The notes below the pieces were generated by a model. It was not told the origin of the DNA, searched no databases, and worked only from the letters and a program-made list of their open reading frames with translations. DNA of 64,000 bases, from contig CM069871.1 of NCBI GenBank assembly GCA_036172665.1, positions 57,100,713 through 57,164,712 of the forward strand, in the 5' to 3' direction. Numbering within the stretch: position 1 is the stretch's first letter; every line of letters begins with the position of its first letter. Below, piece after piece: positions 23,875-35,044 of this stretch. A program made the position numbers and the translations under genes. This stretch comes from Prosopocoilus inquinatus. Its lineage: Eukaryota > Arthropoda > Insecta > Coleoptera > Lucanidae.

Positions 23875-25521
23875 TTAAGCTTTAAAACTTAAAAAAAAAT
23901 AGTTAACGTTGAGAGTCCTTTTAATAAATTTTCTCTTATGTTGATATTGTGATGTTTCCCGAACTAAAAACCAGCAGTAGTCCGCCATCATATTCTTGTC
24001 CCACCTGCCTTGATATCTTCGCTCCATGTTTTTTTATGTCTTGGTGAAATCTTTCTCCCTGTTCTTCGCTGAGATGTCCTAGGTTTTCCGGAAAATAATT
24101 AAGATGGGAAAATAAGAAGTGTAGTTTAATACTCATGTTACAGCCCAGTTTATGGAGCTTATCGAGCATTCTTTGAACTATACCTTCATAATTTGGATCT
24201 TTGTGATTACCGAGAAATTGTTCTGTCGTCTCCTCGAAGGTAAGCCAAGCTTCCTTTTCTTGAATATTCATGCTTTTTAGAAAGTCACCGTCATGGAAAA
24301 GCTTGCGAATGTCAGGCCCGGTAAATATTCCCTCTTTTATTTTTGCTTCTGATAAAGCTGGGAATTTTACGAAGATATTGAGAACATGTACCCTCCTTAT
24401 TCAAAGCTTTCACGTATTGCTTCATAATACCTAGCTTGATATGTAGAGGAGGCAGTAATACTTTTGTAGGCTCAATCAAATTCGGTTCTTTAACATTTTT
24501 GACACCTGCTACAAATTTCTTTCTGGTGGGCCATTCTTTGCGAATCCAGTGTTCGTCTCGATTGTGACTATCCCATTCGCATAAAAAACACGGAAACTTT
24601 GTATAACCGCCTTGTAAGCCTAATAACATTCCTGAAATTTTGAGGTCTCCACATAGGATTCACTGATGCACAGAGTAATTAATTTTTTCCAAGACAAACT
24701 TCATGTTTCCATATGTTTCTTTCAACACAGTAGAATGGGCGATTGGTAATGAAGCATATTTATTCCCATTGTGGAGGAGAACGGCCTTTAGGCTTCTTTT
24801 TGAAGAATCTATGAATAAAGGCCAATGTTCCTTTTCAAAAAAGCGTATTAATTCTTTTTCTCTGTCTCTATACCAGTAAAATGTAGTCCCAGGTGCTAAT
24901 AAATTTTTCTCTTTTAATCGGGAACCCAATAGTTCACTTTTTCTTTGGTCAAATTTAAATCGCGAACTAAATCATTTAACTCTTTTTGGTTAAAAAGTTG
25001 TGGAGCTGTTTCTTCCTGGAATAATACCTCTGGGTCATCCATATTGTTGTCCAGATTGAAATTACTATTTGATGAATACTCCGAAAGTGCTTCTTCGAGA
25101 GAGAATACGGTGGGAATGGTATTGGAATTTCTGGTCCATGGGCGACAGGTCGTATAGCCGAGATCGAGTTAGGATAAACGATGGTACCCTTATTTTTTTA
25201 TCGAATCCTGATACATTAACAGCGCAGAAGTAACAGTCTCGAAAGTGATCTTTTGGTTCACGCCATAACATTGGAACACCAAAAGGCATCGAAGATCGTG
25301 CCTTTATAAACCAATATCAGTCCTTCTACACAAGTATTACAAACTATTTGTGGAGCCCAATCTTTATCTTGGTTTCTTATGTGCAACTTGAAGTAATGAA
25401 AATAGGCAAGTTTCACGGATTCAGCAATGCTTCGTTTTTGTTTTTTCAATGTATAAGAATCACAAATGTAACAAAAACTGTTGGGATCATTTACACAATG
25501 TCTTTTAGTAACATTTAACAT
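23875..25521 (-). pseudogene. Broken gene of an uncharacterised zinc-cysteine protein family
   Basis: Pieces in order: an N-terminal part from MLNVTKRHCVNDP with CYIC and, later, a CNTC pair (likely zinc ligands); MPFGVPMLWREPKDHF with CYFC; an acidic linker; LGSRLKEKNLLAPGTT; LFIDSSKRSLKAVLLHNG; CGDLK with GGYTKFPCFLCEWDS; KVLLPPLHIKLGIMKQ; LFSHLNYFPENLG with GERFHQD; and a C-terminal MERRYQGRW-type end. Frameshifts occur near 25288, 25065, 24945, 24315 and 24030, with an in-frame stop near 24660 and an internal deletion before LFIDSSKRS. I recognise this arrangement as a recurrent uncharacterised family in insects and cnidarians, often multicopy. That pattern suggests a mobile origin, but no transposase catalytic triad is obvious and I cannot assign a function. 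Confidence 0.75.
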
Positions 25522-25746
25522 AATAAGCACAAATCTGTCAATAATGACAAGTGGAAATATGCAAACAAGTAAGTAACAGTAAGCTTCTTGAAAATTATAT
25601 TTGAAAAGTGTACTTTGAAATATTGTATTTAAAAAAAAAATGGTACGTGATGAAAAAATTATTATATTTTTTTCGAACTCGGGAACACCAAATCTACTAC
25701 ATACACCTAGTTTTATGTCATCCGCAAAACCTTCGTAGGCTAGTGT

Positions 25747-25983
25747 AATTGAAGACCATAACTTCAAAAGGGTCTAAGTGCCAAAAACATGTTTAGAAGT
25801 TATAAAGAAAACTGATTTACTAAATCTTAAGCGCACATACAAATATCGCCAACTATGATTCATTTATTACACTTCTTATTTAACCACAGACATTGGGCTT
25901 TAGCCATAGACCTATTTGCTGTGAAAATATAATTCTTTTATTTTTTTGGCACTTAGACCCTTTTGAAGTTTTGGTCTTCAATT
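25747..25983. repeat. 237-bp element with 41-bp inverted repeats upstream of the broken gene
   Basis: 25747-25787 and 25943-25983 are inverted copies with one mismatch (AATTGAAGACC...TTCAAAAGGGTCTAAGTGCC). The arms contain the ATG of a longer, probably spurious, upstream extension of the broken gene. It could be a MITE inserted in the gene's 5' region or one terminus of the element that carries the gene. No matching arm was found beyond the gene's 3' end. Confidence 0.8.
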
Positions 25984-26022
25984 ATTGCTAATTTTTATAT
26001 ACAGACAACTTCCATTTGATTC

Positions 26023-28056
26023 TATAGAGCGTGTCATCAAATAAGTTTCACATATTGAAACTATATGTTCTTCATGACTTAAGAAAATGGTGAAAAATTA
26101 AAGAAATTAAAGCTCCACGAAAGCCCGGAGTCTTTTTGTTTGAAAACCTCTGACAGATCGTGTGTGGATTTTTCTAAGCAAAACATTACATTATACACAA
26201 AACATAAAGCAATGAAGCGTCATCGAAATGAAGGGCACGGGGCCAATAAAATGTTCGCTCAGCAATTCCATAACAAAAGAAAATAAACATCCATCGCGAT
26301 TGTGGCGTTACTTACTGAATTAATTAAGTTAATTTTCTGCTGACAAAAGTGTAACAGTAACTAAAAGTTTGAAAATGTTGTCTAGCTCACCATTGGTTAG
26401 GTTTCTCATTTCTAATGTTCTTTTTTCTTTCTCGCTTCCTTGAACGCAACAGGCGCTGAAGGTAAACGTCTTAGCTTCCGGGCATCGCATTCCAATTCAA
26501 TAAGGACCATGCAAATTATAAGTAACCCTTTACGAGTATCTATTCAATAAAATGAAACATTCCACTTACCGGGGCCGTTTTCCCGGCCCTACCTGCTCCA
26601 GCGGCGAATTTAGAAGCTGTAGCTCCCTCACGATGATATTAGACACTGGGGAAGATATCCTCGCACGTTGACTTCTTATCTTCGCATGCATTAACCCGAC
26701 ACTCACGTGTGGATACAAAACCCACCCCTCCCGATGGATATTAGCATACCTTGCCTCCGGAGCATACGTTCTCAGGATCAGTTGATGCACCGACTGCGTG
26801 AGTGTTAAGCACCACTCCGTACCAGTCCAATAACATCATCATGTCAGACCTTTCTGGATAGCTTAATGGCATCACCTGGTCAGGAATGCAATCAATTCAG
26901 CCGAATTCCCACTCACAATGAATGCAGAATACAGCTAACTGCTTTGCCGGTACCGTGCTCTTCATCGGCGCTGCTTGCACGCCGCGGCAAGAGCCCCGAT
27001 ACCGTATGCTGGTGCACGGTAGCATTCTCTGGCAACGCCTCGGATCGCTACCAGAATACCTCCGCATAATGACTCTCAAACCCCATTGCCAATCGTGAAA
27101 ATGTACCGCCCTAACACTTCTGCCAGAACATACCATCTCAGGTCATATTCTGCAGACACCCTCTATCTCATGTCCGGCAACACACCGCGGCCGCCACATA
27201 CATATATCACCAGGCCCATTCATGGCCCCGTTTACCAACACGTTTCACCTTCCGCGCTAGCCCCGGGGAGACTGCCGTCTCTGCCGTTTCTTTGGTGCCA
27301 AGCAAGCCAAGACTAAACACGCCCCCATATCATATTACCAACCTAATAGCGTAAACAAATAGTGCTAGTGCTTTAGAGATATCCCGAGAATGCATAAACT
27401 TTCTTAAATTCTAAACTTCTAAAATAAATAACTACAACAAAAATAAAAACATTTAAGGTAACATTCTAAAAATTATCGGAAACAATGCACGTCGGTATTC
27501 ATCTCCTTTCATTTATGGTTTGATTATTTTGTTTTGCTTACACTGTACAAATAAATGACATCGAGGAATACCTGACAAAGAGTCTATTCTTTTACCTAAA
27601 TTAATGTCGAATTCTTGTTCATTTTACATATTTATTTATTTATTTAGTCTTGTCGTTTGTCAATAAAGAATAAAGTTTATGTTTATGTGATTCATACTAA
27701 GATCTAATTATTGTCGATTTAATAAAACAAATTTAAATCTGTAATCAATGAGAATAGATTTAAAATGGTCTTCTCTAATCAAATTGCACACGTGGGCGAC
27801 TACCGGGACACTACGAATTTGATATTGTTTACATAAAACATAACAGCTTTTAAAAATGCGATCAAGCACTTGACCTTAACTTTTGCTGGAGTTTTATTTT
27901 ATCTTTATGCACCAGATCGACCAGAAGTACCAACACTCCTTTAGTAGGTCGTTTTTTTTTTATTTTGAGTAGTTGATAATTGCGGCATTAATTCTCCTTC
28001 ATGACGAGAAACTTGCAGTATTAATATGTGAAACTAATTTGATTACACTCGGTATA
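26023..28056. mobile_element. Family B TIR element, copy 2, with an internal insertion
   Basis: The left tip TATAGAGCGTGTCATCAAAT and the right end (complement of TATACCGAGTGTAATCAAAT) match the ends of copy 1 at 14713-15723, and the body is collinear in reverse. Relative to copy 1 it carries about 1.06 kb of extra, unrelated sequence between about 26380 and 27440. Confidence 0.8.
26380..27440. other. GC-rich insertion inside family B copy 2
   Basis: This block is absent from the otherwise collinear copy 1. Its core (about 26560-27310) is strikingly GC-rich compared with everything around it, with GGGGCCGTTTTCCCGGCC, CCGCGGCCGCC and CTAGCCCCGGGG stretches. Several frames of 65-80 codons overlap on both strands, as expected by chance in GC-rich DNA; none has a recognisable domain. 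It may be captured genomic sequence or part of a different retroelement. Confidence 0.55.
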
Positions 28057-28062
28057 GCGGTG

Positions 28063-28110
28063 TACAGCTGTTTCAGCCCTATTTGGGGCCTCATTATCAG
28101 AAGCATAGCT
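28063..28110 (-). ncRNA. Decayed hammerhead-like motif
   Basis: On the minus strand: CUGAUAAUGA, a GCCC-CAAAUA-GGGC stem, then UGAAACAGCUGU. The 3' half (stem II return, GAAA, ACAGCUGU) is the same as in the intact ribozyme at 49988-50036, and the flanking CTCGAG and CAGTGA(A/G)AAC-like bases are also shared. The 5' core carries three extra bases compared with CUGANGA, and stem I does not pair. It abuts the right end of family B copy 2. Confidence 0.5.
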
Positions 28111-28595
28111 CGAGAGTTTCACTGCAAACCAAAACGATTCCACCAAGGTTAATCGCAATTGTGATTTAATAGTAATGAATAGTTTACATTCTTCGCTGTT
28201 TAGACTATCCAAATATCAAAAATATCAACATGTTCTGAGAGTTTCCATCTTCGAATAAAGCGATGGACATCCAATATTCAGAACGAGAAAAGCGTTGGAT
28301 GGGTCTGATCTGAACCACAGAGAGGACTGCCATGCGGAAACTTGTGGGGTACTTGGAAATCATCTCCAAAAATCTCGTCAACCCTGCATTACTAGATTCT
28401 GGTGAACTTCTAAAGTAACAAAAAGTCAAAAAATCAGGCTAGTATGGCTAGGAAACGGCAACCGGCAGAGTGAAAGACATGGGGGTTGAATATATCAAAC
28501 ATTACTAGAACAACACCTAAAAAAATAGGATTGAGAAAACTTGCATTTTTATTTTACAAAGTTTTTGGTTTTAATGTGTTTTGGGACATAAAGAA

Positions 28596-29971
28596 TACAA
28601 GGTGATTCAAAATAAGTGTCTGACCCGTTAATCACACACAGTATTCTAAAAACCAAAGCAAATAACTGCACACATAGAAGGGTCCAACTTGTATAGTTTT
28701 CGAAATAAAATGGATTGAAAATTTATACGTAAACTTTTTGATGGTCACTGGAATAACTGAATGCGTCACAACAACAATGGATTGTCGAGAAAAAAAGCAC
28801 AAAAGTCGAACATATACCGTGAACTGAAAGACAAAAGATTGCATAATGCGAACAATGAACTTGAATTTTTTTTATGACGTAAGTAGAGGAACAATGATAA
28901 CTTTATCTTTTTAAAAAAAAAATTTAAAAACTTTCATTATGCTTTGACAGCAAGCATGGCCGCCTTGCGTGGGAGACTTGTTAGGAGCAAATCCGCTTCA
29001 ATTTGTCTATCCTACTGCAATGTCAGGTCAAAAAGCGATAGTAAGATGTCGCTATTTTATCTGTTAATAACTTTATCAGTATAATCCCGTTCGTGTTGGT
29101 GTCCTTATCAATATGTATGTATCAACTCACAGAATTTAGTGAAATTAGTGAATTTTAAGATTATTTGCCCTGGCGGAATACAGTAATGAAAAATTTAGTA
29201 ATCTGCTGTTAACACCAGCCTCCGGCCCTTTAAGATTTATTTTTTACTGAACGTACATATATATTACCATAGTGTTTAAATTTGCTTTATGTGCCAGATA
29301 TTAATCGAATTAAAGTGAGAGAATCTTATCTTTAATGAAACACTAAAAATAAAAAAATTAGCTTATGAACTTAAGGTGGAGGAATTTCAAATTGCGTTTT
29401 TGTCGGTGCAAAAAAAAAATTATGCAAATCACTGCTCGGCGTACGTGATTCGTTAGACCGACATTCACAAGGAAGTTTCGAGCTCTTGGAACTTTAAACA
29501 ACATATCTTAACAACCAAACTTATTCGTGCAAAGAAGAAAAATCTTGCGCTCTAAGTACGCGAGTCAAAACGTGTATCCAGAAGTAGCTGAAGTTTTAAT
29601 AAATTAAATAATAAATTAAATTTGCTATCCCTAAGACGCTTTGTGTATGGCGGCCTATTCATCTATCATGTCACCAGGCGTAAAACAAGAAGGTCACATT
29701 GAATATCTGTTACAAAAACCGTAATTCATAACATTTACTTTTTGTTGACACAGTGACACAGTTTCTAAAACATAAACAATTACACAACCCGATTTTAAAA
29801 ATACGTTACGCATTACATTCCAATGGTTATCAGTGCTATTGTAACGGTTTCATTTTGGGGCACAAAATACATTGATTTTCGAAATGTCTCCGATAAATTT
29901 GTCTTTTGCAGTTTGGGACTTGGTGAACACACCCTAACGTGTCGGACACTTATTATAAATCACCCTGTATA
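28596..29971. mobile_element. Family E TIR element, copy 1
   Basis: Tips TACAAGGTGATTCAAAATAAG and, inverted, TACAGGGTGATTTATAATAA are a terminal inverted repeat of about 30 bases (both continue GTGTC(T/C)GACNCGTTA). The same ends and parts of the body recur in the shorter copy at 55033-55521. A retroposon copy (28908-29066) is nested inside. No transposase is visible. Confidence 0.75.
28908..29066 (-). mobile_element. Hammerhead-family retroposon, 3'-truncated copy with 11-bp target duplication
   Basis: ATAACTTTATC lies on both sides (28897-28907 and 29067-29077). Read on the minus strand, the insertion starts AACAGATAAAATAGCGACAT and runs through the GCGGCCATGCTTGCTGTC body shared with the copies at 49.8, 60.8 and 63.7 kb. 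It then ends in an A/T homopolymer tract without the ribozyme. A defined 5' start, a variable 3' end and an 11-base duplication point to insertion by retrotransposition. Confidence 0.85.
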
Positions 29972-30319
29972 TGTAAATTAAATTTTGGTAAAGCTAATGA
30001 AACCGAAATTAAGAGTATTTGTTAAATTAAGGAAAATAATAAAATGTAAATAGTCGGGATGGCGGAATTTTTGCTGTAGAAGATTTTGCGAAAAAATCTC
30101 TCTGATTACCCAGTTTTGTGAAAATTTTGAGCTAAGATCACAAGTAATTTTTGTGAAAAAAATTGTTTGTACTTACTTGACCTGACAACACTTACGTTGA
30201 TGTTTCATTTTGTTATCTATACATCAAGAGAACCCAAGAACCCATAAAAAACTTGATAAAAAAAAACCCTGAGAACGTGACGCAGAAGAACCGCAACGTT
30301 ACAATACGTTGGTTCATTT
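29972..30319. other. No gene seen
   Basis: Sequence between family E copy 1 and the PLE fragment. No element boundary or exon can be supported. Confidence 0.4.
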
Positions 30320-30745
30320 TTGTGTTTAGGATTTGCCAGTAAACGTTTTAAAGTATTATTATTAGCACGTGCGATTGTGTACCCCTGCGTTAATACAACT
30401 GAATCAAATCAGAAATCAGGAATCTATGAAATATTTTGTCAAGGGTGTACTAAAAAATATATTGGGCAAACAAAAAGAAATATACTGACACGTTTTAAGG
30501 AACACTTAGCTCATTTAAAGTACAATAGAATTGAAAAATCCAGTGTTGCCCAATATATTTTTGACACAAGTCATAAAATAGATTTAAACAATCTTAGGTT
30601 AGACAAACAACGTCAAACAACAGGGAGGGAATTAGACGGGTTTGAAACCATTTTCATATACAAAAATAAGAGAGTATCAATGAACATCCGTCATGGGCCT
30701 TTGGCAGGTTCCGTGTTGCTTGACTTGGTTGACGCAATCCGGTGA
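30320..30745 (+). pseudogene. Penelope-like element fragment: GIY-YIG endonuclease domain
   Basis: The 141-residue frame contains SGIYEIFCQGC (GIY near residue 34) and KKYIGQTKRNILTRFKEHL (YIG near residue 47, then the Arg-rich helix). These are the hallmarks of the GIY-YIG nuclease at the C-terminus of Penelope-like retroelements. Residues after 35 are collinear with the minus-strand copy at 61959-62650. The first 30 residues come from a segment that is inverted relative to that copy, so the ORF start is an artefact of rearrangement. The reverse transcriptase is absent. A hammerhead motif follows about 105 bases downstream. Confidence 0.88.
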
Positions 30746-30850
30746 GATGTTCGCTTTAGAGAGCACGCTTCATTGGAGCGGAACGAATTAGTATACAAGG
30801 TAGCGATAGGCATGACTCAGTCACTTCTCTTGTGATCAAGAAGAAGGCAT

Positions 30851-30891
30851 CTACTGAAGATAGCAGCATAGCTGCCGAAATACGTATATAG
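30851..30891 (+). ncRNA. Hammerhead ribozyme motif downstream of PLE GIY-YIG
   Basis: In order: stem I strand CUA, core CUGAAGA, U-A, stem II GCAGC-AUA-GCUGC, a C opposite the A, core GAA, palindromic stem III AUACGUAU, A at the cleavage position (30888), and stem I return UAG. Stem I is only three pairs, so activity is doubtful. Its position after the GIY-YIG frame fits the known placement of hammerheads in PLE terminal repeats. It shares the AUACGUAU stem III and the extra core-proximal U with 14512-14554. Confidence 0.6.
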
Positions 30892-30899
30892 TTTTTAAA

Positions 30900-33080
30900 G
30901 AAACTTTTTATAGTTAGGAGGTTAAATCTAATTTCTTTGTACTACAAAACACAGTCTCCAATACATTTTAATCGTTGCTCTCTTTCCAAACATGAATATA
31001 CATTCAACAACAACAAACAAAATGTAATGTAAATGATTTAATGAAAAAAATTAATGATTAACACAGGGTTTCTCAAACTGTTGAGCGCTCCCCCAGGGGT
31101 TGTTTCGGGCGACCAGAATTTTCCGAGAAAGATATGTCAATAAATGTGTTCTTTTCACTGTATCTGGTGCTCTTGGACCCTGGACAGTTTATGAACTGTT
31201 GCCTTTGAGAAATTCAGACTTCTTATGACAGCAATTTCTCCACTGTGTTGCACATCTACTTGAATTTAAACTGGATTTTGTTTCAGCATCGTGACAATAG
31301 ATTTGGTTTTGACTAATTCCTCGTCTAATTTTCCACATCTTCTTTGTTCTTAACAAACACTTTTTGTTAACTTGACGAAAACGAATGATAAAAATCAAAT
31401 ATCATCAGTTATACATCGATTCAAATCTTATTTAATCAAAGTAATAAAGCAATGTGTGCATTTCGTTCTATTAAAGAAGGTTGATAGCGTTTAACACTGG
31501 CATACATTGCCGGCCACAAATGTAATGATTTAAATCTTTCCTTTCGGTAAAGCAAAAAAAAAAAACGTTATCGATAACTTAAACCGTACGTTTCGAAATT
31601 ACGTGTTTCAAACAAATGCGTCCCTAAATCTTGGCACGCTTTTATCTCGATTTGAGGTAACTTGTTCCCTCGCCGTAATTTGATAAAATATCGAACATGC
31701 GAAAAGTTCGAAGTTTGCAATTCAACTTATTTTTTTTATTTAATCAACGTCAAAAACTCCTTTACCCCAAACTTCTTCGGTACGCACGAGAGACAAAGAC
31801 GAACAAACTTGACGCACCGGACAATCTAAAAAACAAGTCCCAAGAATTCTTTCATGTGTGCAGTCAAAGTAAATTTATATCCGATCGTGTCTGGAAAATT
31901 TATGTTTATTGTTTATTTGGAAATATATCTAAAATATTGTAATATTGATTTAATAAATATTGCAAACTAATTTGAAAAATACCAAGCGATAACAGGAAAT
32001 ATAATTTGCGCTTCTTTTATCTATGGCTTCGTCTACTAGTGATGTCTTTCAACTCTGTTCCAAGTGATTTGTTAGGATCGTTAGGAATTGTTCTCGTTTC
32101 CGGCGAACAAGTATTCGTATTCTTATTTATTTTGTTTTGTCTCCCTCATATCGCATTACTGCATCTTCAATAGAAAAACCCAGATCTGTTCGCCATATTT
32201 CGGTTTGTTTTTATTTATAAAATTTTTGTGTACTTGTTAAATCTTAGCTGCGTTTTGATATACATATTAGTGAAATTTTTAAATAAGGGCTATTCCAAGT
32301 TAAGTAAAACAGAATGGGAAGCTGTTCATTCTCAACTATTTCTATATTTATCCAAAACTGTTTTTATGAGTTCAAGTAAAATGAAAACGATTTCATGTAC
32401 AGGGTGTTTGCAAAATAAGTACAAAATTTTTAACCACAGTATAACGACAGCATTAACAAAAAATACAAAAATAATCGTATAACAAAAAGAAAATTCCTTC
32501 ATCCTTATTCGGCGCTCATGAAATAAAAAGAAAACTTGCTTCTCTGATCGTAGGCAGTAAACATCGCGAGAATGACTAATACGCAAGACTAACAATAACA
32601 ATTGTTCGACGTGGCGTCCATCATTAGCGGTACACAAACGAGCTTTGCGAAGAAGTCATTCTTGTGCTCGTGAGCATGTCAGGATTAGCGGAAATACTGT
32701 CGACGGCATTATGAATACACTTCTCTGAAATGCTGTTCTCTCGCCGTTCGTGAACTGCGGCATTTTAATAAGCAATAATACTACGTAGACAGTAATCATA
32801 TTTAGCTTTGACTGGTTCTGTCACTTTTCAGAAACTAAACTGTTGATCCCAAAGAATACGGAGCAATAAATAGTCTGTCTTAATCATAAAAAATGAAGCA
32901 AATTCTTTCGCTCAGCTGTAATACGACTTATTACGACGTTAGAAACAACGCTATTATTGGCCTTTCGACTTCGGCAAAGGTCACTACTCGATTGCACTTC
33001 TGTTTTTTATTCCAATAAAATTTCCTTTTCTTGACCTACTTCAAGGACATAGACGTACGATTATTTCTTGCCCGATTTTC
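30900..33080. other. No gene seen
   Basis: AT-rich sequence without recognisable exons, element ends or RNA genes. Frames such as minus 32332-32637 and plus 31697-31942 have no identifiable family. Confidence 0.45.
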
Positions 33081-33084
33081 AACT

Positions 33085-33192
33085 GCGATTTTCTCGAAAT
33101 GTGTTTAAACTTTTGTTAAGGACATGTAAGTTCAATCGCTTCCGGTTATGGTAATGTATTAGAGGTTTAAATTTCTATATTTATTTCACAAA
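33085..33192 (+). repeat. Fragment resembling a family D end
   Basis: TTTCTCGAAATGTGTTTAAA followed by TTAAGGACATGTAAGTTCAA, then GGTTATGGTAATGTATTAGA, parallels 18485-18575 inside family D copy 1. No tip sequence is present, so it is a diverged internal fragment. Confidence 0.5.
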
Positions 33193-33194
33193 CA

Positions 33195-35040
33195 TCCGGT
33201 ACATTGGCTTCCTTAATAGCAACTGTTACAACTGAAATGTTATTTTTTACTTTTGTCATCATGAATATTTCTGTTAATTGACGCAAAATTTAGAAAATCT
33301 TGGGACGTTATTATTTCATTTTTATTATTATATATTTTATTGACAGTGGACTTTCATTAAATTAAAAAAAAAAACATGAATTGTCTAAAAGTTGTATCTG
33401 TATAAACGGAAGCAAAAATGTGTCCAACTGCAAGTAAGTAACGCTTTACTTTATATTATCTAAAGCACGTCCATAACTCTCAGCATGTGGAAAAATAACA
33501 TGTAGCGGAAGAGTAGCTAAACATTAGCTCTGAACTTGTGAGCTTTTCGCTATCATTTCTGCTACAGCTTGGTATTGACCTACATACCGCTAGATGAACG
33601 GCACGTTTTGGAATTTTATTTTGTTTTGTTAACATTTTATTTTATTGTACTATGTCAAAATTGCGCCACTTAATTAGATGCAATATTTTAATATAATTTG
33701 TAAGGTAGCTGACGGGGAAGGTGCTTGCAAAATAATCACAAACATAAATAATTCCATATGATTAAAAGCTATGATTATTTACTGCGATGACATCTTTTTT
33801 ACTTTTCTCGACTGTCTTTATCAAAGTCAGTTCCAAACAATTAATCTGTCTTTTACTAGGAGGTACTTGCAAATTATTTCTTTTAAACTCACAATAATGG
33901 AAAAGTAATTTTACAGGCCAAGTGCTAGTAAACGTTTTCGAACGAATAGTTTTATACCGCCAGATAATTTCATGAAAATATTTGGTTCATAACTAAAGGG
34001 CGGATGTTTAGGCGTGTACTTTGGATGGTAAGTTCTTAAAGTTATCCTTTATTCATAACTAATAAATAATTTAGTCCAACTTAGTTTTTATTTTTAATAA
34101 ATAAATAAATAAATAAATTGTAAACAAAATAGCAAGTAATAAGTTCAATTGACGTATAACTCTTGAGATTTTTACATTTGACACATTGTTCGAATTACGT
34201 CGACATTATTCTATGTATTATGTTTGTATTTTTACTGCCCTTGTTAAAAACATTTAACTTTGCTATATATGTTCAGTCTATTGAATAATATTAGCAGAGA
34301 TCCACCGCTGGCTTTTTACAACCTTTTCACTCCTCAGATTTCTTTTCTCTGTACAGTTGGTTAGTTATTTGAAAGACATCATAACTCTCTCTGCATTTTA
34401 ATAATCTTTATAACGTTTAACGTGACAACAATTATTGCAATTCATATAATCATTCATCAATTCATATAATCAGGGAAAAGGATTCGGGCCGTTTATTCAT
34501 CCACAATGTACGAACGCTCGTATTGCACAATTGCATTCCTTCCCCTCCCAGTCAGTAACAATTCGATGTGCGGCATCGGAAGCCGCGCAAAAGTGGCAGG
34601 AGCAAATAGTACGTCGGTTTATAGCCAGCAGTCAAAATAAACTCCCGCGAGGATAATTTCTTAGCAGCTTTATCGCATTATTGAAGTTCAGCTTAGGCTC
34701 GTTCTAAATTACGTAATATCCAGTTTAACGTAGCATTTCAGACTCACCAATCAGATTCGTATCCCTTCATTTTTTTCAACGAATGCCTTCACAACTTAAC
34801 CACGTGAAAGACAAAGGAAAAAATATTAAAACATTACAGTCTGCGCAAAACATCTCAAATTAACACACCTACTATCGGGTCATTGCAATGTATTTGTATT
34901 TGTGATGATATCCCTTGTTTTATTCTTAAATATTTGTATTGTAATGTGTTATTCTTAAATATTTAGCACTTTGCAAGTTAATAAATCAGTCCTTCAATTA
35001 GGGTTCTTTTCCTTCAGCTCTCAAAACAGTTAAAGTAATT
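33195..35040. other. No gene seen; possible single-copy segment
   Basis: The stretch around 34480-34790 is less AT-rich and has no second copy in the window. It has no open frame of note. A short (AAAT)n run lies near 34100. Nothing functional can be claimed. Confidence 0.4.
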
Positions 35041-35044
35041 CCTG

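Noticed and set aside
25522..25767. N-terminal extension of the uncharacterised gene starting at 25767
   Set aside because: The extension runs through the inverted repeat and hydrophobic low-complexity sequence; homology starts at the Met at 25521.
26866..27316. Overlapping open frames of 65-80 codons in the GC-rich block
   Set aside because: Frames overlap on both strands with no domain or codon bias; GC-rich DNA yields such frames by chance.
30320..30420. ATG at 30320 as the true PLE start
   Set aside because: This part lies in a segment inverted relative to the paralogous copy and precedes only the C-terminal GIY-YIG domain.
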